This document shows positions 39,033-48,189 of a stretch of 54,422 bases of DNA, piece after piece. The DNA is taken from positions 1-54,422 of the forward strand of contig CAVSGL010000016.1 in NCBI GenBank assembly GCA_963727465.1. Direction: 5' to 3'. The translations under genes were made by a program, and so were the position numbers. Origin of the DNA: VRUE01 sp963727465. Lineage in GTDB: Bacteria; Actinomycetota; Thermoleophilia; Solirubrobacterales; 70-9. The notes under the pieces were generated by a model that searched no databases, was not told the origin of the DNA, and saw only the letters and a program-made list of their open reading frames with translations. The number at the start of each line of letters is the position of its first letter. The stretch's first letter is position 1.

Positions 39033-41300
39033 TCAGCTGCCGGTTTCCGCTCGCTCGCCCAGCGAGCGCCAGGCGGCTTCGGCCTCGGCGAGGGGGAGGG
39101 AGACGCTGCGGTCGCCGGCGGCGATCTCGATCGCGCCGCCGCCGACCTTGCCCAGGTAGAGGAGGGCGACGCCGTCGCCGGCCAGCGCCTCGAGCTTCTC
39201 GCGCTCGCCGCTGAGCAGGAAGCCGCCCGGGCCCTCGCCGAACAGCGCCTCCTCGGGCGAGCAGCCGCGCTCGCGCAGGTGCTGGAGATCGACCTCGCAG
39301 CCGAGCCCGGCGCCGATCGCGCACTCGGCGAGCGCGCAGGCGAGGCCGCCGTCGCTGACGTCGTGGGCGCAGGCGACCTTGCCGGCGCGGACGGCCGCGC
39401 GCACCGCGGCGCAGGCGGCCGCGACCGCGGCCACGTCCGGCTCCGGCAGCCCGGCGCCGAGCTCGCCGCGCTGCTTGGCCAGCTCCGAGCCCTCGAGCGC
39501 CGGTTCGAACGGGCCGAGCAGGGCGATCGCGTCGCCCGCGGCGGCGAAGGCGCTCGGCGCGGCCATCAGCGGGTCGGGCAGCTCGCCGACCATGCCAACC
39601 ACCGGCGTCGGGTAGATCGGCCCTTCCGGTCCCTCGTTGTAGAGCGAGACGTTGCCGCCGACGACCGGCACGCCGAGCGCCTTGCAGGCGTCGGCGAGGC
39701 CCTGCACCGAGCGGTCGAGCTGCCAGGCCGGAGCGGGTTTCTCGGGGTTGCCGAAGTTGAGGCAGTTGGTCAGGCCGAGCGGCTCGGCCCCGGCGCAGGC
39801 GAGGTTCTGCGCGCACTCGAGCACGGCCTCGACCGTGCCCGCGTAGGGCTCGCAGGCGACCCGCCGCCCGTTGCCGTCGATCGAGATCGCGATCGCGGTG
39901 TCGGCCTCGGGGATCGCCAGCACCGCCGCGTCGGCGCTCTCCGGCCGCCGCGCCGTGCGCGAGCCGACGATCGAGTCGTACTGCTCGAAGGCCCAGCGCT
40001 TCGAGGCGACGCTCGGCGCCGCCAGCAGCGCCTGTAGCGTCTCCGCCGCGCTCGCGTCCGCGTCCAGGGTCGTCCGGTTGCCGTAGATCCACTCCTCCGG
40101 CGCCGCCGGCTCGAGGTCATACAGCGGGCAGCCGTCGACCAGCGCCTCGACCGGCATCTCGCCGACGACGTCGGCGCCGTGCAGCACCCGCACCAGGCCG
40201 TGGTCGGCGACGGCGCCGATCTCCGCCGCGCCGGTCTGCCATTTCTCGCAGACCGCGATCACCTCGCCGACCCTGGCCGGCTCGACCACCGCCAGCATCC
40301 GCTCCTGCGACTCGGAGACCATGATCTCGAACGGCTCCATATCCGCCTCGCGCAGCGGCACCCGCGCCACGTCGATCTCGATCCCGACCCCGCCGGCCGC
40401 GGCCATCTCGCTCGCCGAGGAGGTCAGCCCCGCCGCGCCCAGATCCTGTAGCGAGACCAGCAGGCCCCTGCCGAGCAGCTCGAGACAGCACTCGAGCAGC
40501 TTCGACTCCTCGAACGGGTCGCCGATCTGCACCGTCGGCCGCTTCGCTTCGTCGCCGTCGCCGAGCTCGGCCGAGGCGAGCACCGAGGCGCCGCCGATCC
40601 CGTCGCGCCCGGTCGAGGCCCCCATCAGCACGACCGCGTTGCCGACACCGGCCGCCGCCGCGCGCACCATCTCGTCCTGCCGCGCCAGCCCGACGCACAT
40701 CGCGTTGACCAGGCAGTTGTGCTCGTAGGGCGCCTCGAAGCAGATCTCGCCGCCGACCGTGGGCACGCCGATCGAGTTGCCGTAGTGGCCGATGCCGCGC
40801 ACGGCGCCGTCGAGCAGGTGGCGCGAGCGCACCGAGTCGAGCTCGCCGAAGCGCAGCGAGTCGAGGATCGCGATCGGTCGCGCGCCGAGCGCGAAGACGT
40901 CGCGGAGGATGCCGCCGACCCCGGTCGCAGCCCCCTGGAAGGGCTCGACCGCGCTCGGGTGGTTGTGCGACTCGACCTTGAAGGCGACCGCCTGGCCCTC
41001 GCCGACGTCGACCGCGCCGGCGTTCTCGCCGGGGCCCATCACCACCCGCTCGCCCTCGGTCGGCAGCCGCCGCAGCAGCTTGCGCGAGTGCTTGTAGGCG
41101 CAGTGCTCGGACCAGAGCAGGCTGAACATCGCCAGCTCGACCCCGTTCGGCTCGCGCCCGAGCTGCTCGCAGATCAGCCGGTACTCGGCCTCTTTGAGGC
41201 CGAGTACCTCGTACGCCGCCGGCTGCTCTGCTCCCGTGGACGGCGGAGGAGTCAGAGATGGACCGCCGTCCACTCCCGCGTCCGCGCCGGCGGGGGTCAT
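39033..41300 (-). CDS. purL: Phosphoribosylformylglycinamidine synthase PurL (small type)
   Basis: A 755-residue synthetase subunit of the PurS/PurQ/PurL complex, which makes FGAM from FGAR, ATP and glutamine-derived ammonia. Motifs: LLWSEHCAYKHSRKLL near 62, VESHNHPSAVEPFQGAATGVGG near 108, FEAPYEHNCLVNAMCVG, ASTGRDGIGGAS near 228, SLQDLGAAGLTSSASEMA near 285, and AHDVSDGGLACALAE near 660. The ATG at 41300 overlaps the purQ stop (ATGA). The first 28 residues are a variable Pro/Gly-rich extension. Normal length for the small type (about 740). Confidence 0.97.
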   Translation of the reverse strand: MTPAGADAGVDGGPSLTPPPSTGAEQPAAYEVLGLKEAEYRLICEQLGREPNGVELAMFSLLWSEHCAYKHSRKLLRRLPTEGERVVMGPGENAGAVDVGEGQAVAFKVESHNHPSAVEPFQGAATGVGGILRDVFALGARPIAILDSLRFGELDSVRSRHLLDGAVRGIGHYGNSIGVPTVGGEICFEAPYEHNCLVNAMCVGLARQDEMVRAAAAGVGNAVVLMGASTGRDGIGGASVLASAELGDGDEAKRPTVQIGDPFEESKLLECCLELLGRGLLVSLQDLGAAGLTSSASEMAAAGGVGIEIDVARVPLREADMEPFEIMVSESQERMLAVVEPARVGEVIAVCEKWQTGAAEIGAVADHGLVRVLHGADVVGEMPVEALVDGCPLYDLEPAAPEEWIYGNRTTLDADASAAETLQALLAAPSVASKRWAFEQYDSIVGSRTARRPESADAAVLAIPEADTAIAISIDGNGRRVACEPYAGTVEAVLECAQNLACAGAEPLGLTNCLNFGNPEKPAPAWQLDRSVQGLADACKALGVPVVGGNVSLYNEGPEGPIYPTPVVGMVGELPDPLMAAPSAFAAAGDAIALLGPFEPALEGSELAKQRGELGAGLPEPDVAAVAAACAAVRAAVRAGKVACAHDVSDGGLACALAECAIGAGLGCEVDLQHLRERGCSPEEALFGEGPGGFLLSGEREKLEALAGDGVALLYLGKVGGGAIEIAAGDRSVSLPLAEAEAAWRSLGERAETGS

Positions 41301-41962
41301 GCGAGGGCTCCCGCAATCGACTCGAATACCCGCAGCCCATCCGTCGATCCCGTCATCGCGTCGACCGCGTGCTCGGGGTGGGGCATCAGGCCGACCACGT
41401 TGCCGGCCTCGTTGCGCACCCCGGCGATGTCCCGCGCCGACCCGTTCGGATTCTGCCCCGGCGCGTAGCGAAACGCCACCTGCCCGTTCGCCTCGATCGA
41501 GTCGAGCATCGAATCGGGCCCCCAATACCGCCCTTCCCCGTGCTTGACCGGAATCGACAGCGGCCGACGGGCCGATTTTACGCCTATATGGAGGGTTTTC
41601 GGCCCGTCGGCGAGCAGGTCGACCTGGCGGCAGGTGAAGCGCATGCCCTCGTTGAGCAGCAGGGCGCCGGGGAGCAGGTCCGCTTCGCAGAGGACCTGGA
41701 AGCCGTTGCAGATGCCGAGCACCGGGCCTCCGGACGCGGCGAACTCGGCCACCGCCTCCATCGCCGGCGAGAAGCGGGCGATCGCGCCGGCCCGCAGGTA
41801 GTCGCCGTAGGAGAAGCCGCCGGGGACGACGATCGCGTCGAGCCCGTCGAGGTCGCGGTCCTCATGCCAGACGAGCCGCGCCTCGCCGCCCGCCAGCCGG
41901 CAGGCGTGCAGGGCGTCCCGCTCGTCGCAGGAGCCGGGGAACTGGAGCACGCCCCAACGCAT
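41297..41962 (-). CDS. purQ: Glutaminase subunit PurQ
   Basis: A 221-residue class I glutamine amidotransferase that feeds ammonia to PurL. Motifs: GVLQFPGSCDERDALHACR (1-20), VVPGGFSYGDYLRAGAIAR near 46, the nucleophile elbow PVLGICNGFQVLCEA near 80 with the catalytic Cys, and the PHPE segment LMPHPEHAVDAMTG near 195 with the catalytic His and Glu. The ATG overlaps the purS stop by one base and its own stop overlaps purL by four, so purS-purQ-purL are a coupled unit. Confidence 0.97.
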   Translation of the reverse strand: MRWGVLQFPGSCDERDALHACRLAGGEARLVWHEDRDLDGLDAIVVPGGFSYGDYLRAGAIARFSPAMEAVAEFAASGGPVLGICNGFQVLCEADLLPGALLLNEGMRFTCRQVDLLADGPKTLHIGVKSARRPLSIPVKHGEGRYWGPDSMLDSIEANGQVAFRYAPGQNPNGSARDIAGVRNEAGNVVGLMPHPEHAVDAMTGSTDGLRVFESIAGALA

Positions 41963-42195
41963 CAGGCGCCGTCGATGCTCTCGATCTCGAAGTCCTCGAT
42001 CAGCGGGTTGGCGAGCAGCTTCTCGCAGAGCTCCGGCAACGCATCCGGCCGATCGGTCTCCAACTCGACCACCCGCCCGACCCGCACGTGCTCGACGCCC
42101 TCGAAGCCGAGCGCCGGCAGCGCCCGCTCGACCGCCTTGCCCTGTGGGTCGAGGATCCCCTCCTTCGGGCGGATCAGGACCCGGGCCTTCGCCAC
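41962..42195 (-). CDS. purS: FGAM synthase subunit PurS
   Basis: A 77-residue subunit that bridges PurQ and PurL. Pattern typical of PurS: ARVLIRPKEGILDPQGKAVE, ALGFEGVEHVRVGRVVELE, LCEKLLANPLIEDFEIESI. The GTG start at 42195 overlaps the purC stop by one base (TAGTG). Its presence agrees with the small-type PurL. Confidence 0.95.
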   Translation of the reverse strand: MAKARVLIRPKEGILDPQGKAVERALPALGFEGVEHVRVGRVVELETDRPDALPELCEKLLANPLIEDFEIESIDGA

Positions 42196-43043
42196 TAGAA
42201 GGAGCGCTCCGTGATCCGCTCGTAGGCCTCGACGTATTTGGCCCGCGTCTGCTCGATCACGTCAGCCGGCAGCTCCGGCGCCGGCGGCTTCTTGTCCCAG
42301 CCGGCCTGCGTCGCCCAGTCGCGCACGAACTGCTTGTCGAAGGACGGCTGCGTCCTGCCGGGCTCGTAGCGGTCGGCCGGCCAGAAGCGCGAGGAATCCG
42401 GCGTCAGCACCTCGTCGCCGAGCACGATCTCGGCCCCGGCGTGGCGGCCGAACTCGAACTTGGTGTCGGCGAGGATGATCCCGCGCTCGGCCGCGTGCTC
42501 GGCGCCGCGCCGGTAGACGTCGATCGAGATCCGCCGCAGCTCCTCCATCAGCGCCCGGTCGCCGACGATCTCCGCCGCGCGGTCGAAATCGACGTTCTCG
42601 TCGTGGTCGCCGACCTCGGCCTTGGTCGCCGGGGTGAAGATCGGCTCCGGCAGCTCGTCGGACTCGAGCAGCCCGCCCGGCAGCTCGATCCCGCAGACCG
42701 CGCCGCCCTCCCTGTATTCCTTCCAGCCGGAGCCGGAGAGGTAGCCGCGCACGACGCACTCGACCGGGTACATCTCGAGGCGCCGCACCCGCATCGCCCG
42801 TTCGGCGACCCCTTCGGGCACGTCGCTGGAGAGGAAGTGGTTGGGGACGATGTCCGCGGTCAGCTCGAACCAGAATTCGGAGATCCGGTTGAGCACCTTG
42901 CCCTTGTCGGTCACCGGCGTCGGCATCACGACGTCGTAGATCGAGATCCGGTCGGAGGCGACCATCAGCAGGTCGTCGTCCCACTCGTAGATCTCGCGCA
43001 CCTTGCCCGAGGAGTGCAGCTTCAGGTCGGCGACGGCTGGCAT
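42195..43043 (-). CDS. purC: SAICAR synthetase PurC
   Basis: A 282-residue ATP-dependent ligase joining CAIR and aspartate. Motifs: LHSSGKVREIYEWDD near 10, MVASDRISIYDVVMP near 27, RRLEMYPVECVVRGYLSGSGW near 87 and ILADTKFEFG near 190, DSSRFWPADRY near 220. I prefer ATG 43043 (MPAVADLKLHSS); ATG 43061 would add six residues and neither has a clear ribosome binding site. It heads the purC-S-Q-L block and is divergent from the P450 gene, with a 70-bp gap. Confidence 0.95.
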   Translation of the reverse strand: MPAVADLKLHSSGKVREIYEWDDDLLMVASDRISIYDVVMPTPVTDKGKVLNRISEFWFELTADIVPNHFLSSDVPEGVAERAMRVRRLEMYPVECVVRGYLSGSGWKEYREGGAVCGIELPGGLLESDELPEPIFTPATKAEVGDHDENVDFDRAAEIVGDRALMEELRRISIDVYRRGAEHAAERGIILADTKFEFGRHAGAEIVLGDEVLTPDSSRFWPADRYEPGRTQPSFDKQFVRDWATQAGWDKKPPAPELPADVIEQTRAKYVEAYERITERSF

Positions 43044-43112
43044 TAAGCCGATGCTAACCATCCGCGCAGCGGAGGGTCAGGGCGGCGCCGGTCTGCGATC
43101 CTTCAGCGGTCG

Positions 43113-44435
43113 ATGCTGCCGCCTGAACCGAAGAGCTCGCCGCTGGTCCAGACCCTCAGGTGGTCGTTCCGGCCGCTGTCCTTCATGCAGGAGTGCCGCG
43201 AACGCTACGGCGACGCCTTCAGCGTCAAATTCGTCAGCTTCGAGCGGCCGATGGTGATGATCTCCGACCCGGCCGCGATCAAGGCCCTCTACACCGAGCG
43301 CGCCCACGGGCTGCCGCCGGGCCGCGAGGTCGTGCTGACGCCGATCGTCGGCCCGCACTCGGTGCTGGTCACCGAGGGCGCCGACCACCTCGCCCATCGC
43401 AAGCTGATGCTGCCCGCCTTCCACGGCGAGCGGATGCGCTCCTATGAGCCGATCGTCGAGCAGATCGTCGACGCCGAGATCGACTCCTGGCGGCTCGGCG
43501 AGCAGTTCCCGATCCACCCGCGCATGCAGGCGATGACGCTGGAGGTGATCCTGCGCGTCGTCTTCGGCGTCAGCGAGGGAGCGCGGCTGGAGCGCCTGCG
43601 CGTCGTCCTCACCAGGGTCCTGGAAGAGACGGCGTCGCCGTTCACGCAGCTGATCGGGCTCGCCTCGCGCCGCTTCGGCGGCCGCGGCCCCTGGGCCAAA
43701 TTCGAGGGCCAGCTCAAGGCGGTCGACGAGCTGCTCCACGCGGAGATCGCCGAGCGCCGCGCGAGCGGCGATTTCGAGGGCCGCGACGACGTGCTCTCGG
43801 TGCTGATGCAGGCGCGCTTCGAGGACGGCGAGCCGATGAGCGACGCCGACCTGCGCGACCAGCTGATGACGCTGCTGCTCGCCGGCCACGAGACGACGGC
43901 GACGGCGCTCGCCTGGACCTTCGACCTGCTGCTGCGCCACCCGCGCGAGCTGGCGCGCCTGCGCGAGTCGCTGGAGACGGGCGAGGACGAATACCTGCGG
44001 GCGACGATCAGCGAGTCGCTGCGGCTGCGGCCGGTCGTGCCGCTGGCCGGCCGCCGGCTGGGCGCCGATCTCGAGGTCGACGGGCTCAGCCTGGCGGCGG
44101 GGACCGACGTCACGCCGGCGATCTGGCTCGCCCACACCCGCGCCGACGTCTACCCGGAGCCCTTCGCCTTCCGCCCCGAGCGCTTCCTCGACGAGCCGCC
44201 GGACACCTACGCCTGGATCCCCTTCGGCGGCGGCATCCGCCGCTGCCTCGGCGCCGCCTTCGCCGAGTTCGAGATGCGGATCGTGCTGCGCGAGGTGCTG
44301 ACCCGCTGCGAGCTGCGCAAGGCCGACCGCCGCCCGGAGAAGGTCGCCCGCCGCAACATCACCCTCTCCCCCAAAGCTGGAACCCCGGTGGTCGTTCACG
44401 ACCGCCACCCGGCGCGTGAACTGACTCCGGCATAA
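43113..44435 (+). CDS. Cytochrome P450
   Basis: A 440-residue soluble heme monooxygenase. The oxygen-binding I-helix motif is AGHETT (257-262), the ExxR motif is ESLR (301-304), and the heme loop FGGGIRRCLG carries the proximal Cys C378. The form with AGHETT and 'FGGGxRxCxG' places it near bacterial CYP110/CYP135-138-type P450s rather than CYP101/107 types, but no subfamily can be fixed by eye. No redox partner gene is in the window. It sits divergently from purC; substrate unknown. Confidence 0.93.
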   Translation: MLPPEPKSSPLVQTLRWSFRPLSFMQECRERYGDAFSVKFVSFERPMVMISDPAAIKALYTERAHGLPPGREVVLTPIVGPHSVLVTEGADHLAHRKLMLPAFHGERMRSYEPIVEQIVDAEIDSWRLGEQFPIHPRMQAMTLEVILRVVFGVSEGARLERLRVVLTRVLEETASPFTQLIGLASRRFGGRGPWAKFEGQLKAVDELLHAEIAERRASGDFEGRDDVLSVLMQARFEDGEPMSDADLRDQLMTLLLAGHETTATALAWTFDLLLRHPRELARLRESLETGEDEYLRATISESLRLRPVVPLAGRRLGADLEVDGLSLAAGTDVTPAIWLAHTRADVYPEPFAFRPERFLDEPPDTYAWIPFGGGIRRCLGAAFAEFEMRIVLREVLTRCELRKADRRPEKVARRNITLSPKAGTPVVVHDRHPARELTPA

Positions 44436-44444
44436 AGCCCACCC

Positions 44445-44744
44445 CTACCGGGATGGGCTTCGCATGGCGGGGTGTTCGCCCGCCCAGCGGGCGATCGTGC
44501 TCGAGCCGGCGATCACCTCGCCGTCGTCCAGCACCAGGATCGGCACCTCGTTGGCGCCGCTCAGCTTGCGGATCTCGGCCCGGTCGTCGTCGCGGCTGCC
44601 CCAGGTCCAGGGCAGCATCCGGTAGCCGCCGACGACGCGCAGCTCATACCTGTACCCGGCCGCGTCGAGCGCCTTGCCGGCCTTCGCGCAGGGATGCACC
44701 GCCGCCGGGCCCCGCTTCTTCTGCGCGCAGGTGTAGAGGATCAT
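44445..44744 (-). CDS. Glutaredoxin / glutathione S-transferase N-terminal domain protein
   Basis: A 99-residue thioredoxin-fold protein. It starts MILYTCAQKKRG and shows HPCAKAGKALDAAGYRYE, the cis-Pro segment ANEVPILVLDDGEVIAGSS and TIARWAGEHP, the layout of GST N-terminal domains. The position that would be CxxC reads TCAQKKRG...HPC, so it is not a classical glutaredoxin. I chose ATG 44744. It converges on the P450 gene with a 9-bp gap. Activity unknown. Confidence 0.75.
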   Translation of the reverse strand: MILYTCAQKKRGPAAVHPCAKAGKALDAAGYRYELRVVGGYRMLPWTWGSRDDDRAEIRKLSGANEVPILVLDDGEVIAGSSTIARWAGEHPAMRSPSR

Positions 44745-44770
44745 CGGCGCAATCCTAGTCTGGTCTTCCA

Positions 44771-44788
44771 GTGCTACGCTCGTAGCAC
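44771..44788. promoter_or_regulatory. Palindromic operator of the toxin-antitoxin pair
   Basis: GTGCTACGCTCGTAGCAC is a perfect palindrome of two 8-bp arms around CT, directly ahead of the antitoxin frame; another half-site (CATCGTAG) follows at 44789-44796. Antitoxins of the Phd/YefM type bind such sites to repress their own operon. Confidence 0.6.
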
Positions 44789-44789
44789 C

Positions 44790-45056
44790 ATCGTAGAAGT
44801 AGCGACCAGAGAACTGCGCAACGACACCGCGGGCGTGCTGCGCCGGGTCGAGGCGGGCGAGACCGTGGTGATCACCGTGCGCGGCAAGCCCGTTGCGGAT
44901 CTGACTCCACACCGTCACGACGGGCCACGTTGGATGCCGCGCGAGGAACTGGTCGAGTTGCTGAAGACGCACTCCGCCGATCGGGGCTTGCGCGACGACC
45001 TCAAGCGCCTCGCCGGCGAAACGACCGGCGAAGACGGCCTGGATCGACTGTGGTGA
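44790..45056 (+). CDS. Phd/YefM-family antitoxin, start codon unclear
   Basis: The frame encodes IVEVATRELRNDTAGVLRRV, then EAGETVVITVRGKPVADLTPH, the conserved DNA-binding part of Phd/YefM antitoxins, followed by a toxin-binding tail rich in Leu and charged residues (PREELVELLKTHSADRGLRD). The family normally starts with Met two to four residues before this strand, but here no ATG, GTG or TTG is in frame; the aligned position is ATC (44790). A non-canonical start, or an ATG-to-ATC base change or error, is possible. A GTG at 44835 would cut the fold. Its stop overlaps the toxin start (GTGA). Confidence 0.8.
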   Translation: MVEVATRELRNDTAGVLRRVEAGETVVITVRGKPVADLTPHRHDGPRWMPREELVELLKTHSADRGLRDDLKRLAGETTGEDGLDRLW

Positions 45057-45463
45057 GCGCCCGCAAGGATTCGACGGGCCTCCTCGACACCTCGGTCCTG
45101 ATCGCGCTCGAGGAGGGTAGGTCGCTTCGCACCGAGGCAATACCCGAAGCCCTTGCGATCTCGGTCGTGACGAAGGCGGAGCTGCGGGTCGGCATTTTCG
45201 CGGCGGGGAACATCGAGACGCGCGATCGACGCCTGGTCACCTTCGAGCTCGCGAACCGCATCGTCTCGCTCCCGATTGAAGAGGCCGTGGCTCGGGCGTG
45301 GTCACAGATGCGCGCCCATGTGGGCGCTTCCGGGCAGAAGGTCAGGATCAACGACATGTGGATCGCCGCGACCGCGGCGGCGCACGAAATCCCCGTCGTC
45401 ACCCAGGACGGCGACTTCGACGCGCTCAACGGGGTCGCCGGGCTGACCGTGATCCCGGTTTGA
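45053..45463 (+). CDS. vapC: VapC-type PIN-domain toxin
   Basis: A 136-residue PIN-domain RNase starting at GTG 45053. The acidic catalytic set is visible: D13-14 region in GLLDTSVLIALEEG, the Glu in SVVTKAELRVGIF near 44, Asp in RINDMWIAATAAAHEIP near 100 and the last Asp in VVTQDGDFDAL near 120. VapC proteins cleave tRNA or rRNA when not bound by their antitoxin. It is coupled to the Phd/YefM gene, a common pairing for PIN toxins. It converges on the amine oxidase gene. Confidence 0.9.
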   Translation: MSARKDSTGLLDTSVLIALEEGRSLRTEAIPEALAISVVTKAELRVGIFAAGNIETRDRRLVTFELANRIVSLPIEEAVARAWSQMRAHVGASGQKVRINDMWIAATAAAHEIPVVTQDGDFDALNGVAGLTVIPV

Positions 45464-45473
45464 GCGAACTCGC

Positions 45474-46890
45474 TCAGGGCAGCTCGGCGAGAACCTCGGC
45501 GGCGGCGCGTTCGCCCGACTGCACGGCGCCGTCCATGTAGCCGTTCCAGACCGTCGCGGTCTCGGCGCCGGCCCAGTGGATCGGGCCGATCGGGGCGCGC
45601 AGGGCGCGGCCGTATTCGGTCCAGCCGCCGGTCGTCATCAGGCAGCCGTAGCAGCCGCGCGTCCACTCCTCGTCGGCCCAGATGCGCTCGACGAAGCGCT
45701 CCGGCTTCGCCGCCCGCGGGCCGAAGAAGCGGGCGTGGCCGGCGAGGATCGCCTCGCGCCGCTCCGCCGCCGGCCGCACGCCCCACTGGCGCGCCAGCCG
45801 CCCCTCGAGGAAGCCGAGCAGGACACCGGGGCTGCCGTCCGGGGGCGAGTTGTCGAAGACGACGCGCGACGGGCCGGCCTCGCCCGCGGCCTGGCCGGAG
45901 AGGCCCTCGCGGCGCCAGAAGGGCTCGTCGTAGATCGCCATCGTCTTGATCACGGTGCCCTGCGGCATCCGCTGCGTCAGCTGGTCGCGCAGGGCCGGCA
46001 GCGGCGGGTCGTAGGAGATCCGCCCGGCCAGGGTCGGGGGCACGGCGACGATCGCCCGCCGCGCGCTCACCTGAACCGCGTGCGGCTCGCCGCCCGGCCC
46101 GTCGGCCTCGACCGTCACGCCGCTCCTCGCCGTGGACGACTCGCCGCACCGGCGCCCCCAGCCGCAGCGCCTCCTCGCCGAGCTCCTCGGCGAGGCGCAG
46201 CGCGACCCGCTGCGAGCCGCCGTGGAAGCGGTCCTGCTGGGCGCCGCCGTCGGTGCCGACCAGCGAGTTGAAGCCGCTGCCCGCGCGCGTGTAGAAGAGC
46301 ACGTGCAGCAGCGAGACGTCAGCCGGCTCGGCCGCCCAGACCGCCTCGGTCGCCAGCTCGAACAGCATCCGCGCCGCCCGCGTGCGCGTGTTGCGCCGCA
46401 CCCAGGTGGCAAACGTCTGCGCGTCCCACTCGGTCGCCTTCGGCGCCGCCCAGGGCTGCTCCAGCGGCACCCGCTTCGCCATCCGGTCGAGCCGCACGCG
46501 GGCGATTTCGAAGTCGGCCAGCGCCGGCGGCGAGATCGCCTGCGAGAGTTCGCGCACGAGCCCGAGCCTGGCATCGGTGATCGCGCCCGTGTAGGAGGCG
46601 ACCCTGCCGCCGACCTCGATCAGGTGGCGGCCCTCGTCGTGGGTCGGGAAGGTCTCGACGTCGAGCTCGCGCGCGAGCGCCGCGATCCGATCCTGGGTCG
46701 GGCCGATCCACTGGCCGCCGACCTCGACCACCTTGCCGTCGCCGATCTGCTCGTTGAGCACGCGGCCGCCGACGCGGTCGCGCGCCTCGAGCACCAGCGG
46801 CCGGGCGCCGGCCGCGGCGATCCGCCGCGCCGCGACGAGCCCGGCGAGGCCGGCCCCGACGATCGCGACATCGGCTTCCAGCCGCTCCAC
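45474..46890 (-). pseudogene. FAD-dependent amine oxidase, frameshifted near 46130
   Basis: The N-terminal part (46890 to about 46135) has the dinucleotide motif VAIVGAGLAGLVAARRIAAA, EARDRVGGRVLN and GGQWIGPTQDRI. The C-terminal part (about 46130-45474) has RAIVAVPPTLAGRISYDPPL, GCYGCLMTTGGWTEYG and the closing FAD motif IHWAGAETATVWNGYMDGAV. These are typical of flavin monoamine oxidases (about 460 residues). The two are in different frames; one extra base near 46121-46140 would explain this. Both halves look under selection, so an assembly error is as likely as a pseudogene. It lies 7 bp after the purB stop and may be co-transcribed with the purine genes. Confidence 0.8.
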
Positions 46891-46897
46891 CGCCGCC

Positions 46898-48181
46898 TCA
46901 GTCCCGCAGCGCCTCGAGGCGCTCGAAGATCGCCGGCACGTGGCCGAGGTAGGCGCCGTAGTCGAAGACCGCGTCGAGGTCGAGGTCGGGCGCCGCCTCG
47001 GCGAGCAGCTCGTGGAACTGGGTGCCGGTGTCCCAGGCGCGCTGGGCGTTCTCCTGGACGATCCGGTAGGCCTCGTCGCGGCTCAGCCCGGACTCGACCA
47101 ACGCCGTCAGCGCGCGCTGGCTGAACAGGGCGCCGTGGGTCAGCTCGAGGTTGTGCTGCATGCGGTCCTCGCGCACGGTCATCTCGCGCGCCACCTTCGC
47201 CGCCAGGTCCTGCATGTAGTCGAGGCCGATCGTCGCGTCGGGCAGGATCACCCGCTCGGCGCCGGAGTGGGAGATGTCGCGCTCGTGCCACAGGGCGACG
47301 TTCTCGAGGCCGGTCTGGGCGTAGCCGCGCAGCACCCGGGCGAGCCCGGTGATCCGCTCGGTGCGGATCGGGTTGCGCTTGTGCGGCATCGCCGAGGAGC
47401 CCTTCTGGCCGGCGGCGAACGGCTCCTCGACCTCGCGCACCTCGGTGCGCTGGAGGTTGCGCACCTCGGTCGCGAAGCGCTCGAGGCCGGCGCCGGCGAT
47501 CGCGGTCGCCGACGTCAGCACGGCGTGGCGGTCGCGCGGGACGACCTGGGTGGCGACGTCCTCGCGCTCCAGCCCGAGCCGCTCCATCACCCGCGCCTCG
47601 ACCGGCGGCGGCACCGAGGCGTAGGTGCCGACCGCGCCGGAGAGCTTGCCGAAGCGCAGCTGCTCGAACGCCTCGCCGAGCCGCCGCAGGTTGCGGTCGG
47701 CCTCGAAGGCGAAGCCGGCGAGGCGCAGGCCGAAGGTCGTCGGCTCGGCGTGGACGCCGTGGGTGCGGCCGACGCAGAGCGTCTCGCGGTGCTCCAGCGC
47801 CCGCTCGATCAGCGCGTCGCGGTAGGCGCGCGCCGACTCGAGCACGACCCCGCCCGCCTGGCGCAGCTGAAGCGCCAGCGCCGTGTCGAGCACGTCGGAG
47901 GAGGTGAGGCCGTAGTGGATCCAGCGCCCGTGCTCGCCGACCGAGCTCGCGACCACGTCGACGAAGGCGGCGACGTCGTGGTCGGTGACCTTCTCGCGCT
48001 CGTTGACCGCCTCGACCGTGAAGGAGGCGCCGGCCCGGCAGGCCTCGGCGGCCTCAGCCGGCACGACGCCCTCCTCGGCCCAGGCCTCGGTCGCCGCCAG
48101 CTCGACCTCGAGCCAGCACTCGAGCTTGCGCTGCTGGGACCAGACGGCCCCGATCTCCGGTCGCGTGTAGCGGGGGATCAC
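46898..48181 (-). CDS. purB: Adenylosuccinate lyase PurB
   Basis: A 427-residue lyase that acts twice, on SAICAR and on adenylosuccinate. Motifs: IHYGLTSSDVLDTALALQLR near 88, GRTHGVHAEPTTFG near 138, and the signature loop GSSAMPHKRNPIRTERITG near 265 with the catalytic Ser. The active-site His is in TSSD/THGVH regions as usual. Length is typical. It lies 8 bp after the purE stop in the purD-E-B block. Confidence 0.97.
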   Translation of the reverse strand: MIPRYTRPEIGAVWSQQRKLECWLEVELAATEAWAEEGVVPAEAAEACRAGASFTVEAVNEREKVTDHDVAAFVDVVASSVGEHGRWIHYGLTSSDVLDTALALQLRQAGGVVLESARAYRDALIERALEHRETLCVGRTHGVHAEPTTFGLRLAGFAFEADRNLRRLGEAFEQLRFGKLSGAVGTYASVPPPVEARVMERLGLEREDVATQVVPRDRHAVLTSATAIAGAGLERFATEVRNLQRTEVREVEEPFAAGQKGSSAMPHKRNPIRTERITGLARVLRGYAQTGLENVALWHERDISHSGAERVILPDATIGLDYMQDLAAKVAREMTVREDRMQHNLELTHGALFSQRALTALVESGLSRDEAYRIVQENAQRAWDTGTQFHELLAEAAPDLDLDAVFDYGAYLGHVPAIFERLEALRD

Positions 48182-48189
48182 GCCGGGTC

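Noticed and set aside
43077..44408. 443-codon open frame on the minus strand
   Set aside because: Antisense to the P450 gene, which has all heme and oxygen-binding motifs.
45474..46890. Continuous frame of the amine oxidase running on to 45001
   Set aside because: After about 46130 that frame is Arg-rich and overlaps the toxin gene antisense, while the other frame holds the conserved C-terminal FAD motif.
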